A stretch of DNA of 64,000 nt from Phyllostachys edulis (GCA_036346405.1 CM070546.1:96755788-96819787), one strand, 5' to 3'; positions 1-11,666 are shown, numbered from the stretch's first letter. The notes: a model not told the origin generated them from the sequence alone. Numbers and translations are program-made.

Positions 1-1077
1 GCTGTAATGTATGATTTTGAGTTGTGTTTTGGATTGTTTGTCCAGGGAGTGTGGTCTCGTGTGCATTGCCGCCGTTTCACTCTCCAGCGTCACAAGGGTA
101 AACATGCAAGTGTATGGTAAACGGTGGTCCTTGGTTGATCACTGTATGCTTTACCATGTATTACCATTATATTACTGTGCTTTTACTTATTCAATTGCAA
201 GTAATATTAATGGTCATTATTTATTCCTTATTGTTGGATACGATTTTATTGGACAATGGTAATATTGATGAAACTATGAATATTTGTGCATACATAACAT
301 CATTGCGTAAGAAAAGGTGATCATGTTGATCACAACTCCATGGGAGTGGAGGATATCCCCGATCCTTAAGGAGGACGGGCTTGAGAGTGTGTCATCGGTG
401 GGTGAACACTCATGCTATACCGGTATACACCAAAAAAAGTGAATGTGGACATGTAGTGTAGAGATGCATGGAATGAAAGATGGTTGATGATTGTGTATGT
501 GAATAAAGAAAGAGAATTGAATAATTGAGCATGAGAATAAAGAAAATAGAACAATTAATGGTTATGATGATATTGTGTATTGCTGATTAATCATTATTCA
601 TTGCTTACTTTTGTGCTTGCTGAGTCGTGTACTCACCCTTACTTTACTGTTGTTTTTATGTGATCATTGACGACGCTTCACTTGGGAAGGGTTAGCAATT
701 GGAACACTGCTCACCCTCAATTACTTGATCACTTGTCATGAGAAATCTCTATCTTAGAGTGATGGTTTAATATCTTAGACTATGATAGACATTGATTGAT
801 TCTAGATGATTAATTGGAACTAGTTTATTCATTCGATAGACTCTGTTTGATTGATTTTTGCTTAAGTCTTGGATTTCTATTTTGCTTTGCTATCTAGAGT
901 TTAAACATCTGTGTTTGCCATTTCGTTATTTATACGTTATTGTGACCTGTGGACGGGTGTTAGTATTGAATTGTTTGCTGGAATTTATTGTTAATGGTTG
1001 TTAAAACTAGTAGTTGGGGTAGTTTGGTTGTATTTCGGGCTCAGTGTTAGGCCGGGGTATTTGGCCGGAGTGTTACA
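1..1077 (+). mobile_element. 3' part of a gypsy-type LTR
   Basis: The stretch ends in TGTTACA at 1077, a typical LTR end, after AT-rich sequence without a gene. Near 622-634 it has an inverted repeat GAGT...ACTC, followed at 669-695 by a very short open frame (D D A S L G K G, stop) and then CAATTGG. The same layout occurs near the 3' end of the other long LTRs in this window, so I read this as the 3' part of a related LTR on the plus strand. Its start lies before the window. No TSD could be tested. Confidence 0.55.
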
Positions 1078-1198
1078 TTGACATTCATGATAACGGGATG
1101 CATAAGAATCATTCAATTATTGAAGAACAATCTTAAATTCAATAATCTGGGCAACACCAAAGTCATTAGAAACTTTTTTTGTTGTGACAAATTCATCG

Positions 1199-1320
1199 TG
1201 GAATTGAGGGCCAATTCCAAGATCCCATTCTAAAGGCAACCAAACAGTCCTGGAATCGGAATTGCGATTCCGATTCCACAATTATGGATACAATTCAGAC
1301 ATCCAAACGGGGCCTTATAA
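1199..1320 (-). repeat. Dispersed repeat, copy 1
   Basis: Read on the minus strand, this segment opens with GGCCCCGTTTGGATG and later has GGAATTGGCCCTCAATTCC. A related segment in the opposite orientation lies at 6066-6170 (CCCCCGTTTG ... TTTGAGGGCCAATTC). The pair brackets the membrane-protein gene. It probably belongs to a non-autonomous DNA transposon family, but I could not define its termini. Confidence 0.45.
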
Positions 1321-1454
1321 GATTTGAAACTCTGAATCCCTCGTGAATTCTGTAAATTAAATTCCGATTCCACAATTATGGATCCAATTCAGACATTCAA
1401 ACGGGGCCTTATAAGATTTGAAACTCTGAATCCCTCGTGAATTCTGTAAATTAA
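1267..1454. repeat. 94-bp tandem duplication
   Basis: Two adjacent 94-bp units, 1267-1360 and 1361-1454, differ at two positions that I can see (A/C at 1290 versus 1384, C/T at 1303 versus 1397). The unit starts ATTCCGATTCCAC and ends TCTGTAAATTAA. The near identity suggests a recent duplication. Confidence 0.9.
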
Positions 1455-1530
1455 AAAGCCTGTAGTGTTCAGTCAGCAGTTTACAAGCGTCTGAATGTGG
1501 AGTCTACATGAACAGAGTTATAGAGGTGGC

Positions 1531-1731
1531 GCCTATCGTTGCATAGCCTAACGGTATGATAGCTTATCTCTCTGATTGAAAACTTGAGTTTGACTCCCAC
1601 CAACAGCAAGCCGGATGAGTTATTTGTGTAGCTTTTTCACTATGATTTTATTGTATTTAAACCCGTGACCTTTGATATGTGAATCGTAAGTTGATTGCCT
1701 TAGCCAATTGCCGTATTATATTTTTTTAAAA
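1531..1731 (+). mobile_element. tRNA-derived SINE with 17-bp TSD
   Basis: The 17-bp sequence AGAGTTATAGAGGTGGC at 1514-1530 recurs at 1732-1748 with one T-to-C change, as expected of a retroposon target-site duplication. Just inside the left copy is a tRNA-like head: an A-box-like stretch around 1540-1563 (GCATAGCCTAACGG) and a B-box-like stretch around 1585-1601 (GAGTTTGACTCCC). The right end is T/A-rich (TTTTTTTAAAA). On the minus strand about 1650-1717 also looks tRNA-like (GGCTAAGGCAATC, ACGGGTTTAAAT), so the unit may be composite. Confidence 0.6.
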
Positions 1732-1748
1732 AGAGTTACAGAGGTGGC

Positions 1749-2408
1749 TAGAAGAAATTGATGAATAATCTTGGTCAACTGACCGGTACATTACTATTGG
1801 AGACTTTTTTTTTTGGCACATATTAATTAGGTTCAAAATATCAGCAATTAATTAGTGCCCACTTAATTTCCTTTTATCAATTGTGTAAATATGTTTAGTA
1901 GAACTGCATAACTCATATATAACTGCATCAAGTCATTAACAAGCCTGTGCTACGATCGATGGAGATTTAATTGACCTTAGGAAGATAATCAAGAATTCAG
2001 TGGGATAAAAGTAGGGATGCAATTTGCAATGCATCACGTCTGGCTTTCACATATCCCTCCTACCTAGTAGTAGTAATTCTCAAAATTTAACCACTTTTAT
2101 CAGTGATCGATGTGATTCAACTGTTGTCCAACCGCGTTCATATTCATGACTAGCTATATCGGGAACAAACACAGTACAACTGCAGTGGTAAATACTTAAC
2201 GTTAATTGGCTCCCAAGTTTTTCAGATTACATCTTGCTTGATTGATCCTTCAAATGTTGACACTGATTTTGTCTGGTCCAACCATGAGTACTTTTTTTAT
2301 GCAAGCAATGATGAGTGGAACTTGCAGCACCAGAGGATTTAGAAATCTTGAGGAACAAATATGGATGTAGATATGATAAGCATTTACAACCATTATTGAT
2401 CACACAAG
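1749..2408. other. Non-coding stretch downstream of the membrane-protein gene
   Basis: No convincing reading frame or repeat was seen. The right part, about 2220-2408, would be the 3' UTR of the minus-strand gene that ends at 2409; an AATAAT lies about 25 nt past the stop. Open frames here on the plus strand are shadows. Confidence 0.5.
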
Positions 2409-4460
2409 CTAATGTGGGAACACTGCATGATGGCACCAATTCTTTGCCCTTACAATCGACAAATACACAAGGTAGCACGGAAGATGAAGTAACGCCATGG
2501 AGAAATACCTACAGAGTTCAAATCCTTGTAACAAAATTGAAATGATGCTCTTGTTGAGCAATATGTTTAGGAAACGATGGAATGTACACAACTGTAATTG
2601 CCATACCATATTGGTGCCCAGGGTGCTGCGGGATTAAGAAATGGGTACGGCCACCTACACAAATCAAATACGCAGAGGAAAATGTTTATGTCAGAGCAGA
2701 CAAGTCTTAAGAATCGGTGAGATTCGCTTTGTACTATTCAGGTAAAAAAAATTTAAAATGTTTAAAAGGCGTTAAATTTTACAGTGTAAAAAAAAACAAA
2801 GTACTAGCCAGGTTGACTTTGAGACTACGCCAGTCTCTCTGGTTCTGTTAATCCATCACAATTATTTCATCAAACGTTGTATGAGGCATCAACACAAACT
2901 GATTCATGGACTTATCGATTAATGTTTAAATTTGGTCAAAACTGAAACAAATACAGGAAATATTATTGATCTCACCATGTCAAGCCGCAAACATGTGCGA
3001 TCCATTGGAAGATCACATACGAGCATGTCCAAAGAACGAAATATGTTATTTTGAACCAAGGGAAGGCCTGGTAAACGAAGAAAAACAAAACTGTTAGGGT
3101 GCGTCTATTATCTTCCGCTTGAACATAATATTAGATGTGTTTTAATTTGTTTCGGTTTTACTACCAAACTGTCAAGAGCAGTCTCCATCAGCAGAAACAC
3201 AAGGTTGAAAGAGTGCATGCAGCCCATCACCTGCAAATTAAGTTATGACAAATTTACGCAAAATAATTAGCTGAATTGTGGTCCGATGGGAAAATGGGTA
3301 GACTTATCAGTAATCTGAAGAGAGACTGGAATGTTTAGGTTCAGGACAGGCAAGGTATAGTTTATTCTTTGCACATGTAGGAGTAGTTCATAGTAGTGGC
3401 TGCTACATAGTGCACCAATTAATCATTACTCACTGCATTGAGTCTGAAATGAGCGGACATGAAGGGCACTATCAGAGCCCAGAAGACCACATCCGTCAGC
3501 ACAACCGCGCCGCCGCAGACCTGCAGACGAAATCAACGCCAGAGCTGGAGTTACACCTTACAACTCCATGTGCCATTCCTACTTGTGGCGCAGCACGTGT
3601 AGTGCAGAAGGATTAACGCGGAACTCTTCCAACTAAGTAATACTCTACATGAGTCGTATGTGATTCTGTATAGGTGCAAGCATACGCCAGGATCCATGGA
3701 CCATGGACGTACGTACTGAGGTTGCAAGAGCGACAACCTGGTAGACAGTCTGCATGAAGCGTCCCAAGTACCGTCCAACTCTCTTCTCGGCACCATCTTT
3801 GATTTCCATTCGGCTGTTGCAGAGTAATCTTCCGTTGCTCTCGGGCTCGTTCGTGCGGTGCCTTGAGCACATGAAGCAACCGTACGCAGAAAACAGTGTG
3901 GCAGCCTGCATATGTTTCACACATGGGGCTTAATTTCCAGACTTGAAACGTGTCTTTTTTTACCTATATTTTTGCTGGAATTAAGTAGGAAACGTACCCC
4001 AAAATAGACGATCTCTAGCGAGAAGGTCCATCTGCAAATAGTTCATGGAAAGAAATCGATCCATTGTTGCTTGTTAGCTAGGTTGCAGGGGAGAAATAAT
4101 TAATGGTCTCCAAACAAAAGAGAGAGGGATCGCCTCTGACGCATACTCCGTGTAGTACATCATAATGCTGGGATCGTAGGTCCGCACGTCCCACAGCAGC
4201 ACGGCAGCGAGCGCGACCACGGCGGTGGCCCTGAACGCGAGCAGACATGCCGGGTGTACCCCGCTCCAGCGACTCCTCCACGTTACAGACAAATCGAACG
4301 CCACGCCGCCGCTGTCCACGTGCGGTTGACCACCGGTGGACGACGATGCAGCGTGCCGGCTCTTCTTCCGGGACATCGTCCAGAGGGACGCGGCGACAGA
4401 GCAGGCGACGATGGCGAAGCAGAGGAGGAGCTGCCATTGCCGTTGGACGTGGGTGGCCAT
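2409..4460 (-). CDS. Multi-pass plant membrane protein, 8 exons, 302 aa
   Basis: Minus-strand exons are 4460-4147, 4031-3998, 3905-3738, 3520-3434, 3230-3165, 3067-2976, 2654-2607 and 2508-2409. Every intron is GT-AG, and the exons sum to 909 nt, or 302 codons plus TAG. Hydrophobic segments lie near residues 11-29 and 70-91 (ACLLAFRATAVVALAAVLLW), then WTFSLEIVYFG joined to AATLFSAYGC, VVLTDVVFWALIVPFM, FNLVFLLMETAL, YFVLWTCSYVIFQW and ALLHLPCYLVYLSIV. That makes about seven membrane passes. The junction motif YYTE|WTF and the ending P-Y-P-F...RAKN match, from memory, an uncharacterised plant membrane family of the Arabidopsis At1g10660/At5g62960 type. No biochemical role is known to me. The start is the first ATG of exon 1. 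The reading frame shows no defect. Confidence 0.88.
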
Positions 4461-4592
4461 ATATAGTTGGGTCGTTAGATGGCTTTAGCTAGGAGAGAGG
4501 CTCGATCTTTGGATTTGTTCGGGTGTCTGGCTTGAAGAATGGAAGAAGAACGAATGCAAGCAAACGTCAAGTGTTGAAGTGATCTTGCGGAT

Positions 4593-4596
<4 letters not shown>

Positions 4597-4624
<28 letters not shown>
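4597..4624. repeat. (AG)14 / (CT)14 microsatellite upstream of the membrane-protein gene
   Basis: Twenty-eight bases of AG on the plus strand read as (CT)14 on the coding strand, 137-164 nt upstream of the ATG at 4460. CT/GA tracts are common in plant core promoters and 5' UTRs, so this may lie in the leader. No clear TATA box was found. Confidence 0.85.
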
Positions 4625-4627
<3 letters not shown>

Positions 4628-4639
4628 TATTTGTTGGCG

Positions 4640-5045
4640 GTTTTGACCGGCTGGTATTACTGGCCTGCCATTGGGTCGGACGACGTTGTTTCTGTTAGGA
4701 CTGGTTGCTCCCAACTGTTTCTCATTTTTCATGTCAGTGGTTCTTTACAACTTCATTGCACGTATGTGTGCAACACAAAACTTGTACACCGTGTGTCATG
4801 GACCGTGCATCTGCTCCCCTTGCTTCTTCCTCGCTGGCTCTCTGCGACCCCAAATCCTTCTCAATCTGTCTAAATACTCCCAAATTCTCCTATTCCCAGC
4901 TTGGACACAATTTGTCAGCTAAAAAGAAAAAAGAAAACTGGTCAGCTAAAAGAACCAGAGCAGCGATGGACTTTAGACAGACAAACTAAGTCTGGAACAG
5001 CCTCGTTGCGTGAAATTACCCAGGGAAATTGGAATCATGGAAAAG
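4640..5045. other. Upstream region without a recognisable gene
   Basis: This is presumably promoter-side sequence of the minus-strand membrane-protein gene. Overlapping short open frames on the plus strand share no recognisable domain. Nothing else was seen. Confidence 0.4.
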
Positions 5046-5069
5046 ATGAGCAGAAGCGGTGCAGTGTGT

Positions 5070-5360
5070 ACGTTTAGGGCAGGGTTTTTTTTACCGGAAA
5101 TTTTTTTTGCCGGAGGTGGCCGGTATGGCCGAAAATTGGAAAATTTAGGCCAATTTCGGCTGAAATCTTCAAATAAAAATTTGAAATTTTCGGATTTGTT
5201 TTTTTTTAGAAAAAAATCAAATTAGAGACAAATTCAAGCAAATTCGATTTTTTGAGGCAAAATTCTTCTAAACCGATTTTTTGAAGGACTAGTTTGTATT
5301 TCTACTAGCCCCATAGCGAAATGTTTCACTTTCGACCGATTTTCGGCCGAAATTCAGAAC
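5070..5360. repeat. Degenerate repeat rich in CCGGAAATTT / TTCGGCCGAAA motifs
   Basis: Poly-T runs alternate with variants of CCGGAAATTTT, GGCCGAAAATT and TTTTCGGCCGAAATT. The last is self-complementary around 5339-5353. The pattern looks like decayed transposon or satellite sequence; no family is assigned and no gene is present. Confidence 0.4.
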
Positions 5361-5382
5361 CTGTAGCAGGAGTAGCTGCTAG

Positions 5383-5620
5383 ACAGTGTCCCACAGGTCT
5401 AAGCCCCTGGGAAGATGCCAGAGCCCGGGTGCCGCGTTTGCGCGGGTCCGCCCTACCGCCCGGCGCGCACCCCGCATCGGCCACGATTTGCCGCTATGCG
5501 GGCCGGTCGGGTCGTCGGGATTGCCACGGTTGGGAAGGGCCGCCGGTAGCCAACGGCAACTGCAAGCTAGTCGAGCGATCCCGGAGTAACGGAAGCGGAG
5601 GCCATTCGGAATGACGGGAT
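5383..5620. other. GC-rich island of unknown origin
   Basis: The GC content jumps sharply against AT-rich flanks on both sides. Frames are open on both strands, as is usual in GC-rich DNA, and none shows a domain I recognise. It could be a captured gene fragment, a CpG-rich exon remnant, or part of a transposon. Confidence 0.45.
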
Positions 5621-5802
5621 AGGCTACTATTCTGTACAAGCATGTATATAAACATTGTCATATTTAACGACACAAATTTCAATTGGATGGGTGATTACTA
5701 TTCCCTCCAGTAAAAAAAAAGTAGTGTCCGAAAATGCTTGCAATTTAACTGAATTAATTTTGACCGAAGATATTGTCTAAAATATTTAGTTTGGGCACAC
5801 GG

Positions 5803-5870
5803 ACCACTGGTCTTGTGGTGGGAGCGAGGGTGTTCGTTCTCGTCTGCTCGGGTTTGATCACTAGGATCGA
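5803..5870 (+). mobile_element. tRNA-like head of a probable SINE
   Basis: An A-box-like stretch, TTGTGGTGGGAGCGAGGG at 5813-5830, is followed by a B-box-like GGGTTTGATCACT at 5850-5862. The spacing is that of a tRNA-derived Pol III promoter. The downstream end and TSD were not resolved, so the family and full length are unknown. Confidence 0.4.
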
Positions 5871-6065
5871 CACAATGTGTTGTGTTTAATCATAGCACAC
5901 ACATGCGTGTGTGTGCATCCACTGAGAAAGTCTGTGCTAATAACGAGGAGATTGCTCACTTTGTTAGAAAAAAATATATTTCAAGTTGTGCACTATCAAT
6001 TTTTTAGGAGATTAATTGCTTTCTTGAATAATCATGTTGCACAAGAACTCAAAGTGAAAGATCTA

Positions 6066-6170
6066 GCCCCCGTTTGCTTCCTGAATTGGGTCATAATTGA
6101 TGAATTTCATCTGTTTGGATATCCAATGGAATTAGAATTGGATTTGAGGGCCAATTCAGCCTGAACTTGT
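6066..6170 (+). repeat. Dispersed repeat, copy 2
   Basis: This copy runs from CCCCCGTTTGCTTCC to GAGGGCCAATTCAGC and is related to the reverse complement of 1199-1320. See that entry. The match is imperfect and the outer boundaries are uncertain. Confidence 0.45.
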
Positions 6171-6559
6171 GATAGTTACAAGTTGGGCTTTCTTGATTCA
6201 GAGCCCACCGCCTCTGATTTTAATGGAATTGGGGATCAAAGTCTCTATCTCCAATTGCGTTCGACACCGACATCGAGTTCTTGTCTCGTCATTTCCTCTT
6301 CCCACGGTGGTTGCCGCCAGTGAGCCCCGATGACTGCTGCCCTCCCACGATGGCCGCTGAGCCTGGATTACATCCACCGCTACCACCGCCAGCGATAACA
6401 AGCTGCCGCGACCAGAATCTGTCACCACTGCGGTGGTGATTATGGAAGGAACAGCGGAAGCGGGAATGCATTCGGCAAAGGAAATAGCTACGACAGCTTA
6501 GATGAGTTGGCGGGAGAGTTAACTTAATTAATGTATTAATGGATAGTGGGACCATGCTG

Positions 6560-6770
6560 TCAGCGAGTTAGGTTGTTGGGTGTAGCTTTAAGAAAGGAGA
6601 ACTGTGCACTGTAAAGGGTTGTCGATGAAAAGAAATAGTATCTTGTCTCTTCCTCCTTTTCTATTTTTCCTCCTGATACTCAAATTCCCCATTCATGTCA
6701 TGTGAATGTATCGAATCTCTTACGATCTCACCAATGTAGTTTAGACATAACAATTTGGTACTAGATCCTC
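6560..6770 (+). mobile_element. Probable 5' LTR end and primer-binding site of gypsy element A
   Basis: Sequence typical of an LTR 3' end finishes in CATAACA at 6752. It is followed by TTTGGTACTAGATCC, a diverged form of the initiator-Met primer-binding motif TGGTATCAGAGCC seen in elements F and D. The gag of element A starts shortly afterwards. The LTR start could not be located. Confidence 0.5.
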
Positions 6771-9267
6771 TTCAATCCACTGTGCGCAAATTTCTCTTAA
6801 TCTCTCGGCTTCGACCAGTAAAAATCCCCAGAAAAGGGTGTCGATCGCCTTCTAGGCTTGATCGGTGTAAGGCCTGATTTGGGTTCGATTGGCTTGGAGG
6901 AGAAATCGTGATAGCACCTTCGAAGCAAGGAATACAGGTAAAGCAAGTGGTGGAGGCAATGGAAAGGAGATTTACAGAGATGCTAGTGCAGATGAAAACT
7001 GAGATGATGGAGGAAGTGAAGATGGCGACGGGGCGCAATTGGTGGTGGTAGACCAGAAGCTTGAACAACAAGGAGATCGGTTGGATCAATTATAGATGAA
7101 AGTAAATCTGTCCTTGGACTCCATCGGCAAGATTCAGCAAGAACAAGTTCATGTTGCAAAGACCATGAAGGGACCAACACCTCCTCCCCTCCTGATTCCT
7201 GCAAGGGATGGGCCAGGAATCATGGGAGCAAGGCTGAATGAAGTGTTGGTACCACCCCAAACTTAGACATCATTGCATGTATCCTTTCCCCCTCCTACAC
7301 CGATAACGTCTGAAATGTTAGAAACAAATAGATCAAGTGAGACCGGAGGAAGAAGAACTTGGATCCCAAAAATGGATTTCCCAAAGTTTGATGGAACTGA
7401 TGCTCGAATCTGGGTTGACAAATGGCAAACATTTTTTTCGATGTACCAGATTCCAGATGGATTCCAAGCAGCTTCTGTGACAATGTATTTGGTAGATAGT
7501 GCTGCTCATTGGTACCAAGCTTATAAGGCATCGAATATTTGGCATGACTAGGAACAATTTCAATAGGTTGTGCTATCAGAATTCGAAACCAACACACAAG
7601 GTGGAAGAGATGAGAGAATTGCTGCAGTTAAAACAGACTGGAATAGTCAAATAATACAAAAAGAAGTTTGATCGCCTTGTGTACCATATCAGATTATATG
7701 ACAGTTCAGTGAGTAGAATGATGCTGGTAACTCAGTTTGTGTTAGGTCTGAAGGATGAACTTCGAGCAGCAGTGGAGACACAAATTCCTAAATCAGTCAG
7801 CAAGGCAACAATTTATGCTATTGTGCATGAAGGAGTTCTTGACAGAACTAAGAAGGTGGGAATACAATATAAGGGAGACAATAACAAACAACACAAGCAG
7901 TTTTGAGGTAGTAAGAAGGGAGACACTCGAGGTAAATTCACTCCAAATGATGTATGGAAGGCACAACAACTGAAGGCTTACAGAAGAGCTCATGGGCTGT
8001 GTTTTCATTGTGGAGAAAAATACTCAACTGAACATCATTGTACTAACCAAGCTCAACTCAAAGCACTGGAACTGGAAGAGAATCCAACTTATTTATCAGA
8101 AGAAGTGTTGGATGTCATTATAGCTATGGAGGAATCCAAGACAGAGGAGGAAATGTTCTTGTCTTTAAATGCATTGGCTGGAATCACAAATGCAAGAACT
8201 ATCCGATTGAGAGCCCCAGTAGGCAAACAGGTGATGCTGATGTTACTGGACTCAAGTAGTTCACATACTGATGAGGGCATCCCTAGCTCTTTACCATCTT
8301 CATCTAATACAGATCAAGCTACAAGTATTGAAGCTCCAAATCTGCCATCTATACCTATTACAAGAGTATGGGTGTAACATCCCAAATATGGATTGTGTTT
8401 CAAATGTAACCAAATCTAGGTTTGTGTTTCAAATGTAATCAAATCTAGGTTTGTGTTTCAAATGTAATCAAACCTAGGGTTGTGTTTCAAATGTAAGAAA
8501 ATGAGTAGAAATTAAAACTTTTCTTGCATCTTGAAGTCCTCGAACTTTTCGCTAATTCTTGTAAAGAAGTTGTGGAAATCAAGAACCCAAATCCTCCGTT
8601 TGACTAAAGTCAACCCTTTTACAACTTTGCCAAGAATCTTGTGTTCAACTTTTGGAAATATTTTTCCTTGGTTCTAGGGATGCTATGTGACCCCTCTAAA
8701 AATTTCATAATTTTTGGGAATTATTTGATAAATTTTGGAGGTCAGTCAAACCAATTCGTTAATTGGTCAAACCCTAGAACAAGCTTTGTTAAATTTCTTG
8801 AGAAAAATGCAGTACATGAAAATCTCTAAAAAATTTATGTAAGGTTAATCTTTGAGTGAGGAATCTTCAGTCAAAATTTCAGAATTTTTGAAGTTAGTTT
8901 GTTACCTCTACATAATTCTTCTAAATCTCAGCTCAATTTCAAAACCCTAGTCAACCTTTTCCCGTTGGACCCGAGTCTAACCCGAGCCCAACCTCCTCTT
9001 TGGTTCGACCCAACCCATTCCCGCACGTGGCATGTTAGCCGTTAGATTCGTTTTCAACCACCCGATCCTGAAGGCAATTGCAACCGTCCATTCTTGATCG
9101 TGTGGCCACAATTGCATGGAAGCCTTTGGGGCCCTCCAACTCCACGTTTAATCGTGACCGTTCAATTCTTATCCGGCGGTCAAAAAGCTTTGACTCAAAT
9201 CTTTTGGGTGTGGCTCAACCCCGTGCGTTCCTTTTGACCCGAGCTAGTTGCTTACTACCGCTGATCG

Positions 9268-10428
9268 GTGGGCCCTCGCCAAATAGGTCGTCCCTTACAT
9301 CCCGCCAGCGAGCCATGGCGTGAGCAGCAGCAGGCGCAATGCACTGTCCCCTCCAAGTGTTCTCCTCAACGGCTCTTTAGCCCCATAGTCACCCTCCTGC
9401 CATTCTATCTTCTCAGCATCCTTTTCTCCACCAAGAAGCCAAGCCATATTCCCCTTTCTTCTTTTCTCCACCCAAATGGAGCTGTGCTCCAGGCTTCTTC
9501 CACCTCCCTCCTCCAAACCGTGCTCTCCCCCTGGTGGCTCTCCTCCATGGCGCCGCCGCCACTCCTCCCAGCCCGCGCCGCCATTCTTCCTAGCCCGAGC
9601 CGCCTCCTCCCGGCCACGGCGCCGGCCCTCCACCGCGCCAGCCCGGCTGCGCCGCCACCACCTCAGCCTGCGCCAATTCGCCGCCGCCCCGGTCCAGGCG
9701 CCGACCACCACCTCCACCACCCGGCCCGGCTCCCTCCGTCTCCACGTGCGCCGGCCACCTCCCCTTCGCCACCGCCCGGGCGCGCCGCCTCTCCTCCCAG
9801 CCCGCCGGCCGCCCCTGGTGCTTCTCCGCCGCACCGTCGTCCTCACCCGGCTGCTCCAGCGCGGCCGTCGGATCCGCTCGCCGCCGCCTCAGCTCGGCGC
9901 CGGCCCTCCATCGCCACCTCCACCGACCGCGGCCCAGCCCGCCGCCCTGCCTCCACCCGGCTCCTCCCGTCGCCTCGCCCCTGGCCGGCTGCGCTACCAC
10001 AGCCCGGCCCGGATCCGCCTCTCCCTTCACCAGATCCGGCCGCCCTGCCCCACTGCCGACGCCTTCGTCGCCCTCGACCCCAGCTCGCGTCGGCCCTGTC
10101 TTCCTCGACGCCGGATCCGTCTACCTCGGCTCCAGCCCGCACCGGATCTGCGACAACTCGGTCTTCCCCACGCCTGGCAGCCACACGGCACCTCCATCGG
10201 CGTCACCTGCTCGAGCCCCTTCGGTTTCTTCCTCCCTGCACTCTATGTGTTTGTAAAAATGCCTCAAAGTGTATCTTGTGTTTCTCTACAGGTAGGCCTC
10301 ACTCACTCGCTGTGGGTATGAAAGTGGCCATCGTCGACCCTTCCTCGCCGGCGACGACGCCATGCTCGAGCATGCCCGAGCCATTCGGCCTTGGTGTTTC
10401 GATTCACTGCCATTCATCCAGTTGTTAG
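9268..10428 (+). other. GC-rich Pro/Ala/Arg-rich open frame inside the solo LTR
   Basis: A frame of 386 codons is open, but long frames are also open in other phases and on the opposite strand, as expected of very GC-rich DNA. Composition is dominated by P, A, R and S, with no domain or signal peptide. Similar GC-rich blocks follow the TATA box in LTRs 23750-27110, 41046-44260 and 57300-59331. It could be a first exon of an LTR-encoded transcript or simply non-coding leader. Confidence 0.35.
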
Positions 10429-11612
10429 CTCCAATTTTCTTTCTATACACTTGTTGCTTTTCTCTGTGTGTATGGTTTTGGGAGCTTCTGATTAGCATGT
10501 CATTTGGCTTGTTTTAGTGTAAGTGAAGGCTAATGGCATTGGTTAGTGAGATTAGTATAGAATAATTGTTGCAAAGGCAAGACTAAATGAGAGGATCCAT
10601 TTTCTAGTTAGAGACTAATGACCTTTAGTGTTTATTTGAAACATGTCAGTGATTAGAGGATGTATGTCAACTATTGATAAGTTAAATGATATTTCAAACT
10701 TGATCCGCTATCTTGCTTCATAAGCAAAGTAGTTAGTAATGCTTTTGCTCTTTTAGCCTTGAGCACTTGTCCAACAGTAGCAGTTTAGTTTAGATGGTTG
10801 TGCAGATGTAGGATTTGTGAACAGTAATCTGACAAATTTCAGAATTGTTAAAAGACTAATAACCTGACCAATTCATGTAGTTAAAAGTCTGCCTTTACCA
10901 TAGTTAATTGGCCATTTAGTTGTCAGTAGCTTTCTAGCTTAGAATTTTGTTTTGGCTAGATAGTTGAGTAGAGGAGTGAAGATGTTGAGTTTGGCAGTAG
11001 GGCTCTTTCCATTAAGTTGGTTAGTAGAAGCATGATTAAATCACTTAACTAGTAAGTACAATTTCTTAGTAACTAGCTCTTGGTAATTCAATCCAAAAGA
11101 GTAAAATTTATCATAAGTCAAGAATTGAGTTGTCAGTTGAAATCACTTATAGGATCGAACATCTTTTGCTAACAAACCTTCTTATGATAGTAAGATTGTG
11201 AGCTATTGTTTTAATCGCTTAACAAATTTGGAGTATGAATTGTAGAGGAAGTTTAGTTAGCAAATAATCATTTTGAAAACCAATTTAGAGAGATAGAGCT
11301 AACTCTTATACTTTAGCAAATGAATTAGAAAGTATAATTGTTATCTTTTAGCATTTAATCTATAAGAGTAAAAATGAATCGTGAGTCCAGAATCGAATTG
11401 TGGTTAGTTAGTCGACATTAGATCTTATGCCATAGTTTCAACTTTGCAAATTTATAAGAAATTCTTATGAACACCTGTTAAACTAAAATCTTCACCTAAA
11501 TGCATCAAAAATCTTTATCTACCTTCTGTATTTATTTCTTATTTGTTGGAGACTTTTTGGAATTTTGGTGTTTATTCGCTGTTATTTTCGCTTTGTCAGT
11601 TCTTACCGTTAG

Positions 11613-11666
11613 ATGGCGTTAATTACGCGAGTGATCCTCTGCAGCAAGAAAGTTATCTCCAGCAAG
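11613..11666 (+). other. Candidate LTR mini-exon (GVNYASDPLQQESYLQQ)
   Basis: The acceptor-like CGTTAG precedes AT and then an open frame ending YLQQ, matching the acidic/Gln mini-exons in the other long LTRs (ending LIYQQ, LDLFQ or QDLFQ). The donor reads CAAGTAAAG, altered from the CAAG|GCAAGT seen elsewhere. Distance to the terminal exon, less the CACTA insertion, is about 1.23 kb. Confidence 0.45.

Noticed and set aside
1540..1604. Functional tRNA gene
   Set aside because: No cloverleaf with paired acceptor stem was found, and the 17-bp TSD shows a SINE.
2315..2545. Plus-strand open frame starting MELAAPEDLEI
   Set aside because: It overlaps exon 8 and the 3' UTR of the minus-strand membrane-protein gene; it is a shadow.
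4247..4492. Plus-strand Arg-rich frames over exon 1
   Set aside because: They are antisense shadows of the GC-rich first exon of the membrane-protein gene.
9268..10428. 386-codon open frame as a host gene
   Set aside because: It lies inside a TSD-bounded solo LTR, is low-complexity Pro/Ala/Arg/Ser, and frames are open on both strands.
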